DNA of 64,000 nt from Guyparkeria sp. WRN-7 (GCF_001641825.1 NZ_LRFH01000003.1:1-64000); one strand, 5' to 3'. Numbered from the stretch's first letter, positions 18,384-28,681 are shown. The notes: a model not told the origin generated them from the letters alone. Numbers and translations are program-made.

Positions 18384-20651
18384 ATGACGCGTGCCCATAG
18401 CCTTTCTCACCCGGGATGGATGGCAACGAGATTGCCGTGCCTCCGACGACAGATGGCCAGGACGGTCGTCGGCCTTTGCATGCTGATCGGCGGGCCACTG
18501 GCCCCGCCCGTCGCATCGTCGGCCGACACGGATGCGGCGATACCTACCCTCGAACGCGAGTCGATCGTCTTTGCCGGCTCGCGAGGCTACCCGCCCTTCG
18601 AATGGCAGCCCCCGGACGGCGAGCCACGAGGCTTTCTCATCGACCTCGAGGATGCCCTCGCCGAGCAGGCGGGTATCACCGCCCGACACCAGCAGATGGA
18701 ATGGCGCCTTGCCCTTTACGCGCTCGAACACGGCGAAGTCGACGTGGTGCCGATGTTCATTTCCGAGGAGCGCCGCAGGCGATTTCGTTTTACCGACCCG
18801 TTCTACTACGTCACGCACGCGATTTACGGCCACCCACAAGGACCGACCGCCGGCGAGGTCATTGATCTGACCGGCCACTCCGTCGCCGTGGTGGGCAATG
18901 GCTATGCGGCCGAGCGATTGCGCGCACTCGACCGTCCCATCGACCGCATGGAGATGGAGGACATCGCCGCTGCCCTGCGGGCGGTCGACACCGGCAAGGC
19001 CGACTTCGCCCTCCTGGCCACCCACACCACTCGCCGTCTGATCGCCGACATGGGCCTGATGATCGACCAGGTCAGTCCGCCCATCTGGCCACGCGCCTAC
19101 GCGTTTGGCGTCAACAAGGATCAACCCGAGCTGTTCGACTGGCTGCAGTATCACCTGCAGGTCAGCCACGCCAACGGCGGCTACTACCGCATCTACAGCG
19201 ACTGGGAGGATCAGCTGGAGTGGCACCGCCAGACGCTTTCCGACGTGCTGCGCAACTACAGCTGGCTGATCGCACCGATCCTGACAATGCTGGTGCTGAT
19301 CAGTCTCTGGTCAGGCCTGTTGCAGCGCCGTGTCGAGACGCGTACGGCCGCGTTGCGCCGCGCGCTCCGGCGCCGCCGTGCCGCGGAGCGACGCCTGGCG
19401 CACGCCGCCATGCATCACCCGCAGACGGGGTTGCCCAACCGCGCCAACTTCCTGCGTCGGGTGACCCAGATCCGCAAGCAACAGCCACACGGCGACCTGA
19501 CGGTCGTCGGCATTCGACTCAACCGGATCGAAGACGTCGTGCTCACCTTCGGCGACACGGTAGCCACCGAGCTGCTCCAGGCGTTCGGTGATCGCCTTGC
19601 CGAGTACGGCTTCGAGGCGATCGGCTACCTGGGCTCGGGGTCATTCGCAGTCGCCAGCCAGCACCCGGTGGACCCGGAACACGTTGTCGACGTGATCACG
19701 AGCCCCGTCCAGCTCGAGGAGATGGAGATCGACCCGCAACTCTCGCTCGGGCTGGTGAATGACCGGGGCGACGACCCACCCGAGGAACTGTTGCGCAAGG
19801 CCCGCACCGCGGTTTCCGCCGCTACCGAGTGCCGGCGTTGCTGGCAGGCCTATCACCCCGGCCTGGAGCCGGACCAGCACGCCGTCCTGCTGCTGCGCGA
19901 CTACTGGCACCACGGCACGACCGACATGCTCGCCTACCTCCAGCCCCAGTTCGACCCGATTACCGGACGGGTAACCGGCGCCGAGGCGCTGGTGCGCTGG
20001 CAGCATCCGCAGCACGGCATGCTCTTGCCTGGTGTGTTCATTCCCATCCTGGAGAAATCGGGGGTGATCTATCGCGTTACGCAATGGATGATCGATGAGG
20101 CCGTACAGCTGGCAAAACAGTTCCGGGTCGTGGGACACCCCTGCCCCATCTCGGTGAACATCGCCGCAGACGACATCCTCGAGCACGACCTGATCGGCAT
20201 GATCGAGGCCACCCTGAATCGACATCAGGGCCGCGCCGACGATCTGCGCCTGGAAATCACGGAGACGGGGCTGATCACCGAGCCCGACCGCGTCCGCCAA
20301 GCACTCGAGCGACTGCGCCAGATCGGGGTCGAATGCGCGGTCGACGACTTCGGCACGGGCTATTCCTCCCTGTCCTACCTGAGCGACTTTCCCGTCAGCA
20401 CGGTCAAGATCGACCGCAGCTTCGTCGGGAAGATGGGCTCACACCAGCGGCAACACACCATCGTGCGTGCAACCGTGCAGCTGGCACACGAGCTGGGCCT
20501 GCGCGTGGTGGCCGAGGGGGCCGAGGACTGGGACACGGTCGACACGCTCAGGGCCATCGGCTGTGAGGTGGTTCAGGGGTTCGTGTATGCCCGCCCGATG
20601 CCGGTCGCCGAGTTCACCGCCTACCTCGAACGACAACTCCAGGAGTCGTGA
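18384..20651 (+). CDS. Binding-protein-like sensor with degenerate GGDEF and EAL phosphodiesterase domain
   Basis: A 755-residue signalling protein. An N-terminal signal or anchor ([20 protein letters not shown]) precedes a periplasmic solute-binding domain (SBP_bac_3 type, about 55-285), seen in SRGYPPFEW and the [14 protein letters not shown] block. One membrane helix near 295-315 leads to a GGDEF-like domain whose active motif has become GSGSF (about 417-421), so it should not make c-di-GMP. The EAL domain is intact: EALVRW at 534, then [23 protein letters not shown] and AEGAED. It probably degrades c-di-GMP in response to an amino-acid-like ligand. The GGDEF remnant may bind GTP as a regulator. 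The start has GGAGG about 12 bases upstream; an internal ATG (18420) is an alternative. Confidence 0.9.
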   Translation: MTRAHSLSHPGWMATRLPCLRRQMARTVVGLCMLIGGPLAPPVASSADTDAAIPTLERESIVFAGSRGYPPFEWQPPDGEPRGFLIDLEDALAEQAGITARHQQMEWRLALYALEHGEVDVVPMFISEERRRRFRFTDPFYYVTHAIYGHPQGPTAGEVIDLTGHSVAVVGNGYAAERLRALDRPIDRMEMEDIAAALRAVDTGKADFALLATHTTRRLIADMGLMIDQVSPPIWPRAYAFGVNKDQPELFDWLQYHLQVSHANGGYYRIYSDWEDQLEWHRQTLSDVLRNYSWLIAPILTMLVLISLWSGLLQRRVETRTAALRRALRRRRAAERRLAHAAMHHPQTGLPNRANFLRRVTQIRKQQPHGDLTVVGIRLNRIEDVVLTFGDTVATELLQAFGDRLAEYGFEAIGYLGSGSFAVASQHPVDPEHVVDVITSPVQLEEMEIDPQLSLGLVNDRGDDPPEELLRKARTAVSAATECRRCWQAYHPGLEPDQHAVLLLRDYWHHGTTDMLAYLQPQFDPITGRVTGAEALVRWQHPQHGMLLPGVFIPILEKSGVIYRVTQWMIDEAVQLAKQFRVVGHPCPISVNIAADDILEHDLIGMIEATLNRHQGRADDLRLEITETGLITEPDRVRQALERLRQIGVECAVDDFGTGYSSLSYLSDFPVSTVKIDRSFVGKMGSHQRQHTIVRATVQLAHELGLRVVAEGAEDWDTVDTLRAIGCEVVQGFVYARPMPVAEFTAYLERQLQES

Positions 20652-20767
20652 CCTCGCCGGATCGCCGATCCTCGCGGCGATCGATCCGGGAAAGACATCC
20701 CTGGCCGGGCATCTACACTCTCAGTGGCAACCCGTCCATTCACGATCGTATGGAGGAGGGAGACGAC

Positions 20768-20974
20768 ATGAGTAATGACATGCTCAAGGTGATCGAAGTA
20801 CTGGCCGAGTCGGAAACGTCCTGGGAGGACGCGGCCAATCAGGCCATCGCCAAGGCCAGCGAAAGCGTGCACGGCATCAAGTCGATCTACATCAAGGACT
20901 TCGAGGCCAAGGTGGAGAACGACCGCATCACGCGTTACCGCATCAATGCGAAGGTCAGCTTCGCGCTCGACTGA
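20768..20974 (+). CDS. Dodecin family flavin-binding protein
   Basis: A 68-residue dodecin: KVIEVLAESETSWEDAANQA is typical of the N-terminus, and the family ends with a strand such as RYRINAKVSF. Dodecins form hollow 12-mers that bind riboflavin, FMN or FAD and buffer free flavins. ATG 20768 has GGAGGAGGG upstream and the stop is followed by a strong terminator, so it is probably a single-gene transcript. Confidence 0.93.
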   Translation: MSNDMLKVIEVLAESETSWEDAANQAIAKASESVHGIKSIYIKDFEAKVENDRITRYRINAKVSFALD

Positions 20975-20998
20975 TCCGCTCGAGCGTCCGCTAACGCA

Positions 20999-21027
20999 GC
21001 CGGCCCGGGTTTCCCGGGCCGGCTTTT
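20999..21027 (+). terminator. Rho-independent terminator after dodecin
   Basis: A perfect 11-bp stem (GCCGGCCCGGG / CCCGGGCCGGC) with a TTT loop is followed by TTTTGTTT. The other strand has no T-run in the correct position, so it serves only the plus-strand gene. Confidence 0.92.
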
Positions 21028-21073
21028 GTTTAAGCGACGCAATCGCTCCTCCGAGCATCGACGCGGGCGGCCG

Positions 21074-21421
21074 CTAGAATGCCGTGGCCTCCTTGTCGGT
21101 GCGCGCCGCCATCACGAAGTCGTTGCGATGAAGCCCGCGGATCTTGTGGCTCCACCAGGTGACGGTGACCCGCCCCCACTCGGTCAACAGGGCCGGATGA
21201 TGCCCCTCGCGCTCGGCGATCTCACCGACGGCATTGGTGAATGCCAGCGCCCGGGCGAAATTATCGAAGCGAAACACCCGCTCGAGCTGACGCACCCCGT
21301 CGCGGGTGACCACCTCCCAGCCCTCGCCCAGTTCCTTTTGCAGGCGGGCAATCTCGTCGTCACCCAGCGTCGGCGCGTCAGCGCGACATGCCTCGCAATG
21401 GGCGGCACTCAGTTCGGTCAT
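21074..21421 (-). CDS. phhB: Pterin-4a-carbinolamine dehydratase
   Basis: A 115-residue protein of the PCD/DCoH family that dehydrates 4a-hydroxytetrahydrobiopterin during pterin recycling. The catalytic histidines are visible in [11 protein letters not shown] (His74, His75) and [11 protein letters not shown] (His92). The N-terminal extension contains [10 protein letters not shown], with two Cys residues, as in other bacterial PhhB proteins. PCD-like proteins can also serve as RuBisCO assembly factors (acRAF) in alpha-carboxysome operons, but this sequence keeps the canonical dehydratase pattern and no cso operon is adjacent. ATG 21421 has GAGGAGA at 6-base spacing. No phenylalanine hydroxylase gene is nearby. 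Confidence 0.92.
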   Translation of the reverse strand: MTELSAAHCEACRADAPTLGDDEIARLQKELGEGWEVVTRDGVRQLERVFRFDNFARALAFTNAVGEIAEREGHHPALLTEWGRVTVTWWSHKIRGLHRNDFVMAARTDKEATAF

Positions 21422-21652
21422 GGTGATCTCCTCGACAAGGCTCCTGATCTGGCGAAAGGGAAATCCGCACACGGCGGATAGCCAGGGGACAGTCCGGAAG
21501 GTAGGCGCTGGACCGCCGGAGTTCAACGCCGCCCCCGCCACGCCTGCGCCCCGGCGCTGGACGGACCGGGCAGCGATCGCCTTCATGGGCGCCTTCGTCG
21601 GCTCGGCCCGCTCGTCTTCGCCGAATGACCGACGTGCACCGCGGGGGCGCAC

Positions 21653-21679
21653 AAAAAAATCCCGCCAAATGGGCGGGAT
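21653..21679 (-). terminator. Rho-independent terminator after the aldolase gene
   Basis: Read on the minus strand, ATCCCGCC / GGCGGGAT form an 8-bp stem with a 5-base loop followed by seven T residues. It lies 31 bases beyond the aldolase stop and separates it from phhB. The rest of 21422-21709 shows no recognisable gene. Confidence 0.92.
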
Positions 21680-21709
21680 CTCCTGTGTCGATCTGACTGA
21701 ACGCCTCGA

Positions 21710-22756
21710 TCAGGCGCTTTCCATGTCCGGGCTGTACTCGCCCTGGCTTGCCAGCCCGTTGAAGTGGGCCCGCTTGAGCGCGCGCTTCTGGGCCTCCTCC
21801 ACGTGGCCCGGCTCGCCCTTCCAGTATTCGAGCGCCGGCCCCTGAATGGCGCGGGCATACGAGAAGGTCAGTGCCCACGGCAGCCGGTCACCATGACGCT
21901 CGTGCATGGCATTGAGGTGCGCGGTGGACTCTTCCACGCCCTGGCCGCCGGAGAGGAACACCACGCCGCCGAGTGCGGCCGGCACCGTGCGCAGCAGGGT
22001 CTCGACGGTGCGATCGGCGACTTCCTCGACGCCGGCACGATTGGAGGCGCCCTTGGCCGAAATCACCATGCTGGTCTTGAGGATCACGCCCTCGAGCATG
22101 ACGTTCTGATGATAGAGCTGACGGAAGACCTCGTTGAGCTCCTCCTCGGTCACACGCTCGCAGGTAGCGATGTCGTGATCACCGTCGATCAGCACTTCCG
22201 GCTCGATGATCGGCACCAGACCAGCCTCCTGACACAGGGCCGCATAGCGTGCCAGCGCATGGGCGTTCGCCTCGATGCAGCCACGGGTCGGTAGCCCCTT
22301 GGCGGTGTCGATCGCGATCACCGCGCGCCACTTGGCAAAGCGCGCACCCATGTCGTAGTACTCGTTGAGGCGTTCGCGCAGGCCGTCGAGACCCTCGGTG
22401 ACCTTCTCGCCATCGGAGCCGGCCAGCGGCTTGGCACCGGTGTCGACCTTGATGCCGACCACCTGGCCGCGGTCGCGCATCACGTCGATGAACGACTTGC
22501 CGTCAGCGGTGGACTGGCGAATGGTCTCGTCGTAAAGGATCGCGCCGCTGACGTACTTCTCCAGGTCCGGCGTGGTCAAGAGCAGCTCGCGGTACTCGCG
22601 ACGCTTCTGCTCGGTCGGCTCGATGCCTTGCGCCTCGAAACGCTTGTTGCAGGTGCCGTTGCTCTCGTCGATGGCCAGGATGCCCTTGCCGGGCGCGACC
22701 ATCGCCTTGGCAGTCTGAATCAGTTCGTCGGCCTTCTCGGGACGATACGTAGTCAT
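21710..22756 (-). CDS. Fructose-bisphosphate aldolase, class I
   Basis: A 348-residue Schiff-base aldolase of the eukaryote-like class I family. GILAIDESNGTC at 25-36 and the lysine pocket VILKTSMV with Lys227 are clear; Lys142 in AKWRAV is the second active-site lysine. It splits or forms fructose-1,6-bisphosphate, and in an autotroph also sedoheptulose-1,7-bisphosphate in the Calvin cycle. Most gammaproteobacteria rely on the class II zinc enzyme, so class I here fits a carbon-fixing or unusual lineage. ATG 22756 has AAGGAGA at 7-base spacing. A candidate promoter lies at 22820-22849 and a strong terminator follows. Confidence 0.95.
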   Translation of the reverse strand: MTTYRPEKADELIQTAKAMVAPGKGILAIDESNGTCNKRFEAQGIEPTEQKRREYRELLLTTPDLEKYVSGAILYDETIRQSTADGKSFIDVMRDRGQVVGIKVDTGAKPLAGSDGEKVTEGLDGLRERLNEYYDMGARFAKWRAVIAIDTAKGLPTRGCIEANAHALARYAALCQEAGLVPIIEPEVLIDGDHDIATCERVTEEELNEVFRQLYHQNVMLEGVILKTSMVISAKGASNRAGVEEVADRTVETLLRTVPAALGGVVFLSGGQGVEESTAHLNAMHERHGDRLPWALTFSYARAIQGPALEYWKGEPGHVEEAQKRALKRAHFNGLASQGEYSPDMESA

Positions 22757-22819
22757 GCGCGATCTCCTTGATTCAATGAATGAAATCGTGTGATGGAATC
22801 GGCGAAAGAAACGACCACG

Positions 22820-22849
22820 ACCATAGTCCCTCGATGGGGCGTTTTTCAA
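22820..22849 (-). promoter_or_regulatory. Candidate sigma-70 promoter for the aldolase gene
   Basis: On the minus strand, TTGAAA (22849-22844) and TATGGT (22825-22820) are separated by 18 bases. The start would fall near 22812, about 55 bases before the ATG. This is a two-motif match only. Confidence 0.35.
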
Positions 22850-22951
22850 ACCCGAGGCACCCCGAAAGCCGTCGCAAGCAAGTTCGAGGCGCCAAGCGAA
22901 CGGGCATTGGGGCGACAATCAGACGACGCCTCGGGTTACTCGGGGCACCCC

Positions 22952-23404
22952 TCAGAGATAGGCACCACCCCCACCAATGATGATGCTGATCAGGCCCAAC
23001 CAGAGGATGATGTGCACCAGTCGGCGGATGCGCGGGATCATCTCGCCCGCCCGGGGCCAATCCTCGGCCGCCACTGCGGCATGCAGCTGGCGATACGGGC
23101 CAAAGGCCAGAACGACGAAGGCGATGATCGTCAGCCAGCCGAACAGCTGCATGCCGTGCAGGTATCCCGCCGAGGCAAAGCCGCCGAAGGCGGTGAACAG
23201 CATCCCGTAGCCGCTGATCAGTAGCGCGGCGATCAGCACCCACACCCAGCGGAAGAAGCGGGTGAACACCCGGTCCCAGAGCGTCACCCGGTCCGGGCCG
23301 GACAGATAGCCCACCGACGGGCGCAGGATCACGTAGGCATAGAACACACCGCCGATCCACAACACGGCGGCGAGCAGATGAATCACCTTGAGCAAACCGG
23401 TCAT
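22952..23404 (-). CDS. CopD-like integral membrane protein
   Basis: A 150-residue protein with four predicted membrane helices. The first helix contains KVIHLLAAVLWIGG, the His-and-WIGG pattern of CopD/DUF2269-type proteins, and the last helix has RLVHIILWLGL. Related proteins take part in copper handling or bind heme, but no copper genes are adjacent and the function is open. ATG 23404 follows an excellent AAGGAGGT. It lies 21 bases downstream of djlA and may share its transcript. Confidence 0.75.
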   Translation of the reverse strand: MTGLLKVIHLLAAVLWIGGVFYAYVILRPSVGYLSGPDRVTLWDRVFTRFFRWVWVLIAALLISGYGMLFTAFGGFASAGYLHGMQLFGWLTIIAFVVLAFGPYRQLHAAVAAEDWPRAGEMIPRIRRLVHIILWLGLISIIIGGGGAYL

Positions 23405-23425
23405 CTCGACCTCCTTTCCGTTCGA

Positions 23426-24208
23426 TTAGCTGCGCGCCTCGCGTGAGCGGCGCACGGTCTCGTAGGCATTCTGGATTTCCTGGCTGCGCTCCTTGGCCAG
23501 TTCGATCATGGAATCGGGCAGCCCCTTGGCGATCAGCTTGTCCGGGTGATGCTCGCTCATCAGCTTGCGATAGGCACGTTTGACCTCGGCATCGCTGGCC
23601 TGCTTGTCCACCCCGAGGGCCTGATAGGCGTTGTCGAGCGCGGCGGCGGTGGTCGGCGCACCGGGGCCCTGCTGGTAGTGGCCCGCCAGCAGGGCCTCGA
23701 GCCGGGCAAATTCCGCATCCGAGAGGCCCAGCGCATGCGCGATGCGCAGCAGTGCCTCGCGCTCGGCCGATTCGATCCGGCCATCGGCGAACGCCGCCTG
23801 GATCTGGATTTCCAGGAACACCCGCAACAGGGTCGGCTGGCTGCCGCAGACGCGGACGAACCGCTCGATCACCGGCTCGGGGTCGAACTCGGCCGCCTTG
23901 CCACGATTGAACGCCGCAATCGCGTCGCGCCGTCGCGGCTTGGTCAGCCGCATCTGGGTCATGATCTGCTCGGCGGCACGGATCTCGGCCTGCGTCACCT
24001 GGCCATCGGCCTTGCAGACGTAGCCGAGCACCGTGAACGTGGTGTCGAAGAACGTCTGCTGCACCTCAAGCAGTTGCCCGCCGACCTGCTTGATGCGGCC
24101 GAGGAACCGATCCACGAAGTGCCCCAGCAACAGGCCGATGCCGGCCCCGACCCAGCCGAAGATCCAGAAGCCGAGCCCGGCACCCAGCGCTTTTCCAATC
24201 CAGGACAT
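23426..24208 (-). CDS. djlA: DnaJ-like membrane chaperone DjlA
   Basis: A 260-residue DjlA. The N-terminal hydrophobic, Gly-rich segment (about 8-30) anchors the protein, followed by a TerB-like helical domain (about 50-180). The C-terminal J-domain starts at AYQALGV and carries the HPD motif at 221-223. DjlA stimulates DnaK and affects envelope stress and capsule regulation in enterobacteria. The length and order match the family. The ribosome site is weak (GGGGA), but ATG 24208 gives the expected N-terminus. It is followed after 21 bases by the CopD-like gene. Confidence 0.93.
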   Translation of the reverse strand: MSWIGKALGAGLGFWIFGWVGAGIGLLLGHFVDRFLGRIKQVGGQLLEVQQTFFDTTFTVLGYVCKADGQVTQAEIRAAEQIMTQMRLTKPRRRDAIAAFNRGKAAEFDPEPVIERFVRVCGSQPTLLRVFLEIQIQAAFADGRIESAEREALLRIAHALGLSDAEFARLEALLAGHYQQGPGAPTTAAALDNAYQALGVDKQASDAEVKRAYRKLMSEHHPDKLIAKGLPDSMIELAKERSQEIQNAYETVRRSREARS

Positions 24209-24273
24209 GCGTGTCCCCGTCTATGAACCTGCCGTGCAGTTTGCCAAAAACCGGGGCACGGCAGTGGATCGAA

Positions 24274-26034
24274 TCAGCGACGCGACCGCGCGAGCCACAT
24301 CCCCAGCAGCATGACCAGGAGCACCAGCAACCATGCGCCGAACCACGGATTGAGGCCACCGACGATCAGCGCCATCCCGAGCGTGCCGGCCGTCAGGACG
24401 TAGTACGCCAGCGGTATCAGGGCCTTGCGAATCAGGTCCCCTTCCCGACCGACCAGCCCCACCGTCGCCGAGGCGGCCACGACGTTGTGCACGCAAACCA
24501 TGTTGCCCGCCGCCCCGCCGACCACCTGCAGGGCGACTACCCAGGCCGCCCCGGCGGCATCGAGACCGATCGAATCGGCGGAGGCGAACTGGAACAACGA
24601 GAACATCATGTTGCTGATGGTCGCCGAACCGGCCATGAACGAACCGATGGCACCGATCAGCGGACCGAACAGCGGCCAGAACGGACCGGCCAGCCACGAC
24701 ACGCCTTCGGCCAGGACAAGCGGCATGCTGGCGTAGGGCGAGGCCTGCCCCGAATGGATGAACACCTGGACCATCGGCACTGCAAACGCCAACGCCAGGG
24801 CCGCGCCGAACAGTACCCCCCCCGACTGGCGCCATGCGCGGACATAGCTGCGGGGACGTCGGTACATCCGGTGGAGAACGAAGGTCAGCAGCGATGCCAC
24901 CGCCAGGATGAAACCGGGCAGGTAGAACGGCTGCGCCGACGTCCCGACTTCGGTGCCGAAGATGCCGGGCCAGGACAATGTGAGTGTCGGCGACTGCAGC
25001 CAGTCACGCACTGGCGTCAGCGTGCGGCTGGCAACCAGCATCAGCACGACCAGGACATAGGGAAGCCAGGCCTGCCAGAGGGGCATGCGCACACCGGGCG
25101 TCGCGGCCGAAAGCTCGTCCTGCAACGTGCTGACCCAGTCCGGCTGCCACCGATCCCGCGGCTCGAAATCGAACACCTGCGACGGCACAAGAAACCCTTG
25201 CCGCGCGGCTGTCACCACGATCAGCAGCCCGACCATGCCGCCCACCAGCGACGGAAACTCGGGCCCCAGCCAGGCGGCGACCGCCAGATGCGGCAAGGTG
25301 AAGGCCAGGCCGGCGAACAGGGCGAACGGCCAGGCGGCCAATCCCTCGCGAAACGACCGTGACGCGCCGAAGTAGCGCGTCAGCACGGCGACCATGATCA
25401 ACGGCATCAGCACGCCCACCAGCGTGTTGATCAACGCGGCATACAGCGTGATGCGCTCGAGGTAGTCGGCCTGCAAGGGCCCGCCCATCAGCCCCTCGAC
25501 TGCCGGGTGGCCGGCCAGTCCGGCATTCACGCCCACCAGCACCGGGGTGCCGACAGCGCCGAAGGAGACCGGGGTCGACTGCACGATCAGCGCCGACAGG
25601 ACCGCCGCCATGGCCGGAAAGCCGATCGCCACCAGCAAGGGTGCGGCAATCGCCGCCGGCGTGCCGAACCCGGCCGCCCCCTCGAGCAAACCGCCGAAGA
25701 GCCAGGCCACGATGATCGCCTGGACCCGCCGATCGGGAGAGATGTTCGTGAACCCCGCCCGGATCGACTCGATCGCGCCGGACTCGCGCAAGGTATAGAG
25801 CAGCAGGATCGCGCCGAAGACGATGGTGAGGATATTCAGCGCGGTCACCAGTCCATGCACCGTCGCCGCCGCCGCGACGGCCGGCTCGGTCCGCCAGATC
25901 GCGAGCGCGAGGATCACCGTGACCATCCAGGCCACCGGCATGGCGCGCGAGGCCGGCCATCGCCAGATGACCAGCAACGCAAACACGGCTGCCAGCGGCA
26001 ACAGGGCCAGTACGAACAGTGCTCCCAGAGGCAT
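24274..26034 (-). CDS. lctP: L-lactate permease family transporter
   Basis: A 586-residue inner-membrane permease with 12 or more helices. Family signatures are [17 protein letters not shown] near the first third, [12 protein letters not shown] and [17 protein letters not shown]. LctP/LldP/GlcA proteins import L-lactate, D-lactate or glycolate with protons. Glycolate uptake or export is attractive in an autotroph with photorespiration-like carbon loss, but the substrate cannot be read. No lactate or glycolate dehydrogenase gene is nearby. ATG 26034 has GGGGAG about 10 bases upstream. It is divergent from the amino-acid permease gene. Confidence 0.92.
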   Translation of the reverse strand: MPLGALFVLALLPLAAVFALLVIWRWPASRAMPVAWMVTVILALAIWRTEPAVAAAATVHGLVTALNILTIVFGAILLLYTLRESGAIESIRAGFTNISPDRRVQAIIVAWLFGGLLEGAAGFGTPAAIAAPLLVAIGFPAMAAVLSALIVQSTPVSFGAVGTPVLVGVNAGLAGHPAVEGLMGGPLQADYLERITLYAALINTLVGVLMPLIMVAVLTRYFGASRSFREGLAAWPFALFAGLAFTLPHLAVAAWLGPEFPSLVGGMVGLLIVVTAARQGFLVPSQVFDFEPRDRWQPDWVSTLQDELSAATPGVRMPLWQAWLPYVLVVLMLVASRTLTPVRDWLQSPTLTLSWPGIFGTEVGTSAQPFYLPGFILAVASLLTFVLHRMYRRPRSYVRAWRQSGGVLFGAALALAFAVPMVQVFIHSGQASPYASMPLVLAEGVSWLAGPFWPLFGPLIGAIGSFMAGSATISNMMFSLFQFASADSIGLDAAGAAWVVALQVVGGAAGNMVCVHNVVAASATVGLVGREGDLIRKALIPLAYYVLTAGTLGMALIVGGLNPWFGAWLLVLLVMLLGMWLARSRR

Positions 26035-26157
26035 TCCGGCTACTCCCCTCCCTGTCGGCCGCCCCGTGGCGATGTCAGGCGCCTCTCCGACGTCTAGGGT
26101 CTGTATAGCAATCCGAAGCCGGATTTACCGGCGTTCATTCGACCATCGAGGTAACGC

Positions 26158-27474
26158 ATGGCAGATCACGACGATCGGACACCACAATACCGCGAGAACA
26201 GCCTCAGCCTGGTGGGAGCCATCGCGCTGGGCACCGGCGTGATGATCGGCGCCGGCATCTTCGCCCTCACCGGCCAGATGGCAGAAGTGGCCGGCCCACT
26301 ATTCCCGCTGGCGTTCATTGCCGCGGCCGTGATCGTCGGTTTCAGCGCCTACAGCTACGTGAAGATGTCGAACGCCTATCCCTCGGCCGGCGGCATCGCC
26401 ATGTACCTCGAGAAGGCCTACGGCAAGGGACTCTCCACCGCCTTCCACGCGCTGCTGATGTACTTCTCGATGGTGATCGCGCAGAGTTTCCTCGCGCGCA
26501 CCTTCGGCTCGTATACCGTGCAGCTGTTCGATGCATCGGGCCTGTCGCTGCTGGTCCCGACCCTGGGCATCGGGCTGCTGCTGTTCGCCTTTGTGATCAA
26601 CCTCTCCGGCAACCGGCTGATCGAGGAATTCGCCTCGTGGCTCGGTCTGATCAAGATCGGCGGCATCATCCTGTTCGGCATCGTGGGCATCCTTGCCGCC
26701 GATACCCTGACACCGCCCGACGGTGGCGGCAGCGCTCCCGAGGCAAGCTTCAGCGGCTTTCTGGCCGCCACCGCACTCGGCATCCTCGCCTTCAAGGGCT
26801 TTACCACCATCACCAACAGCGGCTCGGAGATCACCGACCCTCACCGCAACGTCGGGCGGGCGATCGTGATCTCGATCCTGCTGTGCGTCGGCATCTATGC
26901 GCTGGTCGGCACGGCCGTGTCGATCAACCTCTCGCTGCCGGAGATCATCGAGGCCCGCGACTACTCGCTCGCGGCCGCCGCCCGGCCCGTTGCCGGCGAA
27001 TGGGGCCTCTGGTTCACGGTCATCCTGGCCATCATCGCCACGGCCGGGGGGATCGTCGCCAGCATCTTCGCCGTCTCGCGGATGCTCGCCATGCTCACCG
27101 AGATGAAGCTGGTGCCGCACAGCCACTTCGGCATGCCCGGCAGCATCCAGAAGCACACGCTGGTCTACACGGTGGCACTGGGGCTGATCCTGACCGCCTT
27201 CTTCGACCTCTCGCGCATCGCGTCGCTCGGCATCATCTTCTACCTGGTCATGGACATGGCCATCCACTGGGGCGTGTTCCGCCACCTGCATCGCGACGTC
27301 AAGGCCAATCGCGGCATACTCGCCACCGCCATCGGCCTCGACCTGCTGGCCCTGGGAGGCTTTCTCTGGGTGAAAATCCAGAACGACCCGCTGGTCGTCG
27401 GCGTCGCCGCGGCCGGCATGTTCGCCATCCTGGTCGGCGAGATGCTGTTCCTGCGCCGGCGCACGGCCAGCTGA
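26158..27474 (+). CDS. APC-superfamily amino acid permease
   Basis: A 438-residue transporter with about 12 membrane helices. The first helix has the APC signature GTGVMIGAGIFALTGQ, and the consensus segment GFTTITNSGSEITDPHRNV follows helix 6. It probably imports or exchanges an amino acid or related amine; specificity is unknown. GAGGTAA is 4-5 bases before ATG 26158. Its 3' end shares a bidirectional terminator with the convergent secreted-protein gene. Confidence 0.88.
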   Translation: MADHDDRTPQYRENSLSLVGAIALGTGVMIGAGIFALTGQMAEVAGPLFPLAFIAAAVIVGFSAYSYVKMSNAYPSAGGIAMYLEKAYGKGLSTAFHALLMYFSMVIAQSFLARTFGSYTVQLFDASGLSLLVPTLGIGLLLFAFVINLSGNRLIEEFASWLGLIKIGGIILFGIVGILAADTLTPPDGGGSAPEASFSGFLAATALGILAFKGFTTITNSGSEITDPHRNVGRAIVISILLCVGIYALVGTAVSINLSLPEIIEARDYSLAAAARPVAGEWGLWFTVILAIIATAGGIVASIFAVSRMLAMLTEMKLVPHSHFGMPGSIQKHTLVYTVALGLILTAFFDLSRIASLGIIFYLVMDMAIHWGVFRHLHRDVKANRGILATAIGLDLLALGGFLWVKIQNDPLVVGVAAAGMFAILVGEMLFLRRRTAS

Positions 27475-27496
27475 CCTCTCGATCCGCCGGGCAATA

Positions 27497-27520
27497 AAAA
27501 GGCCCCACAAGGGGCCTTTT
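27497..27520. terminator. Bidirectional terminator between the permease and the secreted-protein gene
   Basis: A perfect 10-bp repeat AAAAGGCCCC / GGGGCCTTTT with an ACAA loop. T-runs follow the stem on both strands, so it can terminate both convergent genes. Confidence 0.92.
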
Positions 27521-27538
27521 CACGGCGAGGGGGACCGT

Positions 27539-28681
27539 CTAGTGGATCGGCTCGTGGACGAACTCGATCACCGCACGGGCATCGTCGGCGGCGGTGGCGA
27601 ACGCGTCGGCTCCCGAACCACTGTAGTCCTGGGACTCGAACACCACGTCCATGATCGGAAGCGTCACCTCGGTGTAGACACCGTCCCCGTCCGGATCCGA
27701 CAGGTAGGTGACCGTACCGGGATATCGCGACGCCCGGTCGTAGCTGAACCCGCTCAGGTCGTAATAGCCGTCATCCGGGTTGTTGATGCCGAGGATGCTG
27801 TTGAGATAGACGACGGTATCGACCGTGATCTCCTTGGTCTTCGACGACGCCGCACCGAGGAAGGCGGCCGCGTCAGCCAGTGTCCACTCACCTGATTCGA
27901 GCGCCTCCTGATAGAGCGACAGGTTCTCCAGCGGCGAGTCAATGGTGTAGCTGACCCCGTCGGCATCCACGATGATCAGGCGGCCGGCGGCGTCTCGCTC
28001 GAGCACGCCGTCGGCATCCAGGCCGATGATCCGCTCCGCCTCGGCCAGCGCGTGAGCCAGCACGGAAGCCGGTGCCCGGCCGACGTTGAGCCGCTCAAAC
28101 TCGACCTCCTGCAGGGCGGCCTCGTCCGTGACCTCGCCGAAGCCCTCGTCATCCGGGTCGTCGGACTGGTAGGGAATTACGTTCCCCTCGGCATCGACGA
28201 ACTGCACCCGGCCGAACTCGTCCAGATCGGGCGAGCCGTCGGGTTCACGCAGAATCACGTACAGATCGCCGTACAGGCTGCCCTTGCCGGCCGATCCTCC
28301 CTGCATGGTGTCGAGGTTATCCCGACCCTTGCCGCGGAACACGCTGTCGACCAGGTGCTGACTGCCGCTGCCGGCATGGCCACCACCCCGGCTGACCGAA
28401 CCGCCGTGATAGCCCGGCCCCTTCTTGCCGTGATCGCTGTCGGCGTGACTGTCGTCATCGTGATCATCCGTGAGGCCGTCGGTGTGCATACTTCCGGAAT
28501 CGTGCCCGCCAGCACCGCCACGACCACCCGATGAGTGGCCGCCCTCATCGGCGTAAGCGGCCGACAGGCCCACAAGCGCTGTCGGGGCGACCATCGGAAG
28601 CGCCAGCAGGCCGGCCACTGCCATACCGACCATCAGCGCACGAGGCGAGAAAATAGGTTTTATTTGGACTGGTTCCGTCAT
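27539..28681 (-). CDS. Secreted acidic protein of unknown function, paralog 1
   Basis: A 380-residue protein with an N-terminal signal peptide (hydrophobic core about 15-40, cleavage near AYA|DEGG). Next comes a low-complexity Gly/His/Asp/Ser region (45-125) that could bind metal ions. The folded part begins at SLYGDLYVI and contains VIPYQSDDPDDEGF, VEFERLNVGRAPASVL, TIDSPLENLSLYQ and VVYLNSILG. It ends with VIEFVHEPIH. Several DxDxDG-like loops (DPDGDGVY, DADGV) suggest Ca2+ binding. I do not recognise a named family. It shares most of this layout with the gene at 28800-29972. ATG 28681 has GGGAGGT upstream. Only 56 bases separate it from the preceding terminator, so its promoter must be very compact or it depends on read-through. 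Confidence 0.8.
   Translation of the reverse strand: MTEPVQIKPIFSPRALMVGMAVAGLLALPMVAPTALVGLSAAYADEGGHSSGGRGGAGGHDSGSMHTDGLTDDHDDDSHADSDHGKKGPGYHGGSVSRGGGHAGSGSQHLVDSVFRGKGRDNLDTMQGGSAGKGSLYGDLYVILREPDGSPDLDEFGRVQFVDAEGNVIPYQSDDPDDEGFGEVTDEAALQEVEFERLNVGRAPASVLAHALAEAERIIGLDADGVLERDAAGRLIIVDADGVSYTIDSPLENLSLYQEALESGEWTLADAAAFLGAASSKTKEITVDTVVYLNSILGINNPDDGYYDLSGFSYDRASRYPGTVTYLSDPDGDGVYTEVTLPIMDVVFESQDYSGSGADAFATAADDARAVIEFVHEPIH

Noticed and set aside
21074-21421. The PCD-like protein as a carboxysome RuBisCO assembly factor (acRAF)
   Set aside because: The canonical dehydratase histidines and N-terminal extension are kept, and no cso genes are adjacent. It is better read as PhhB.
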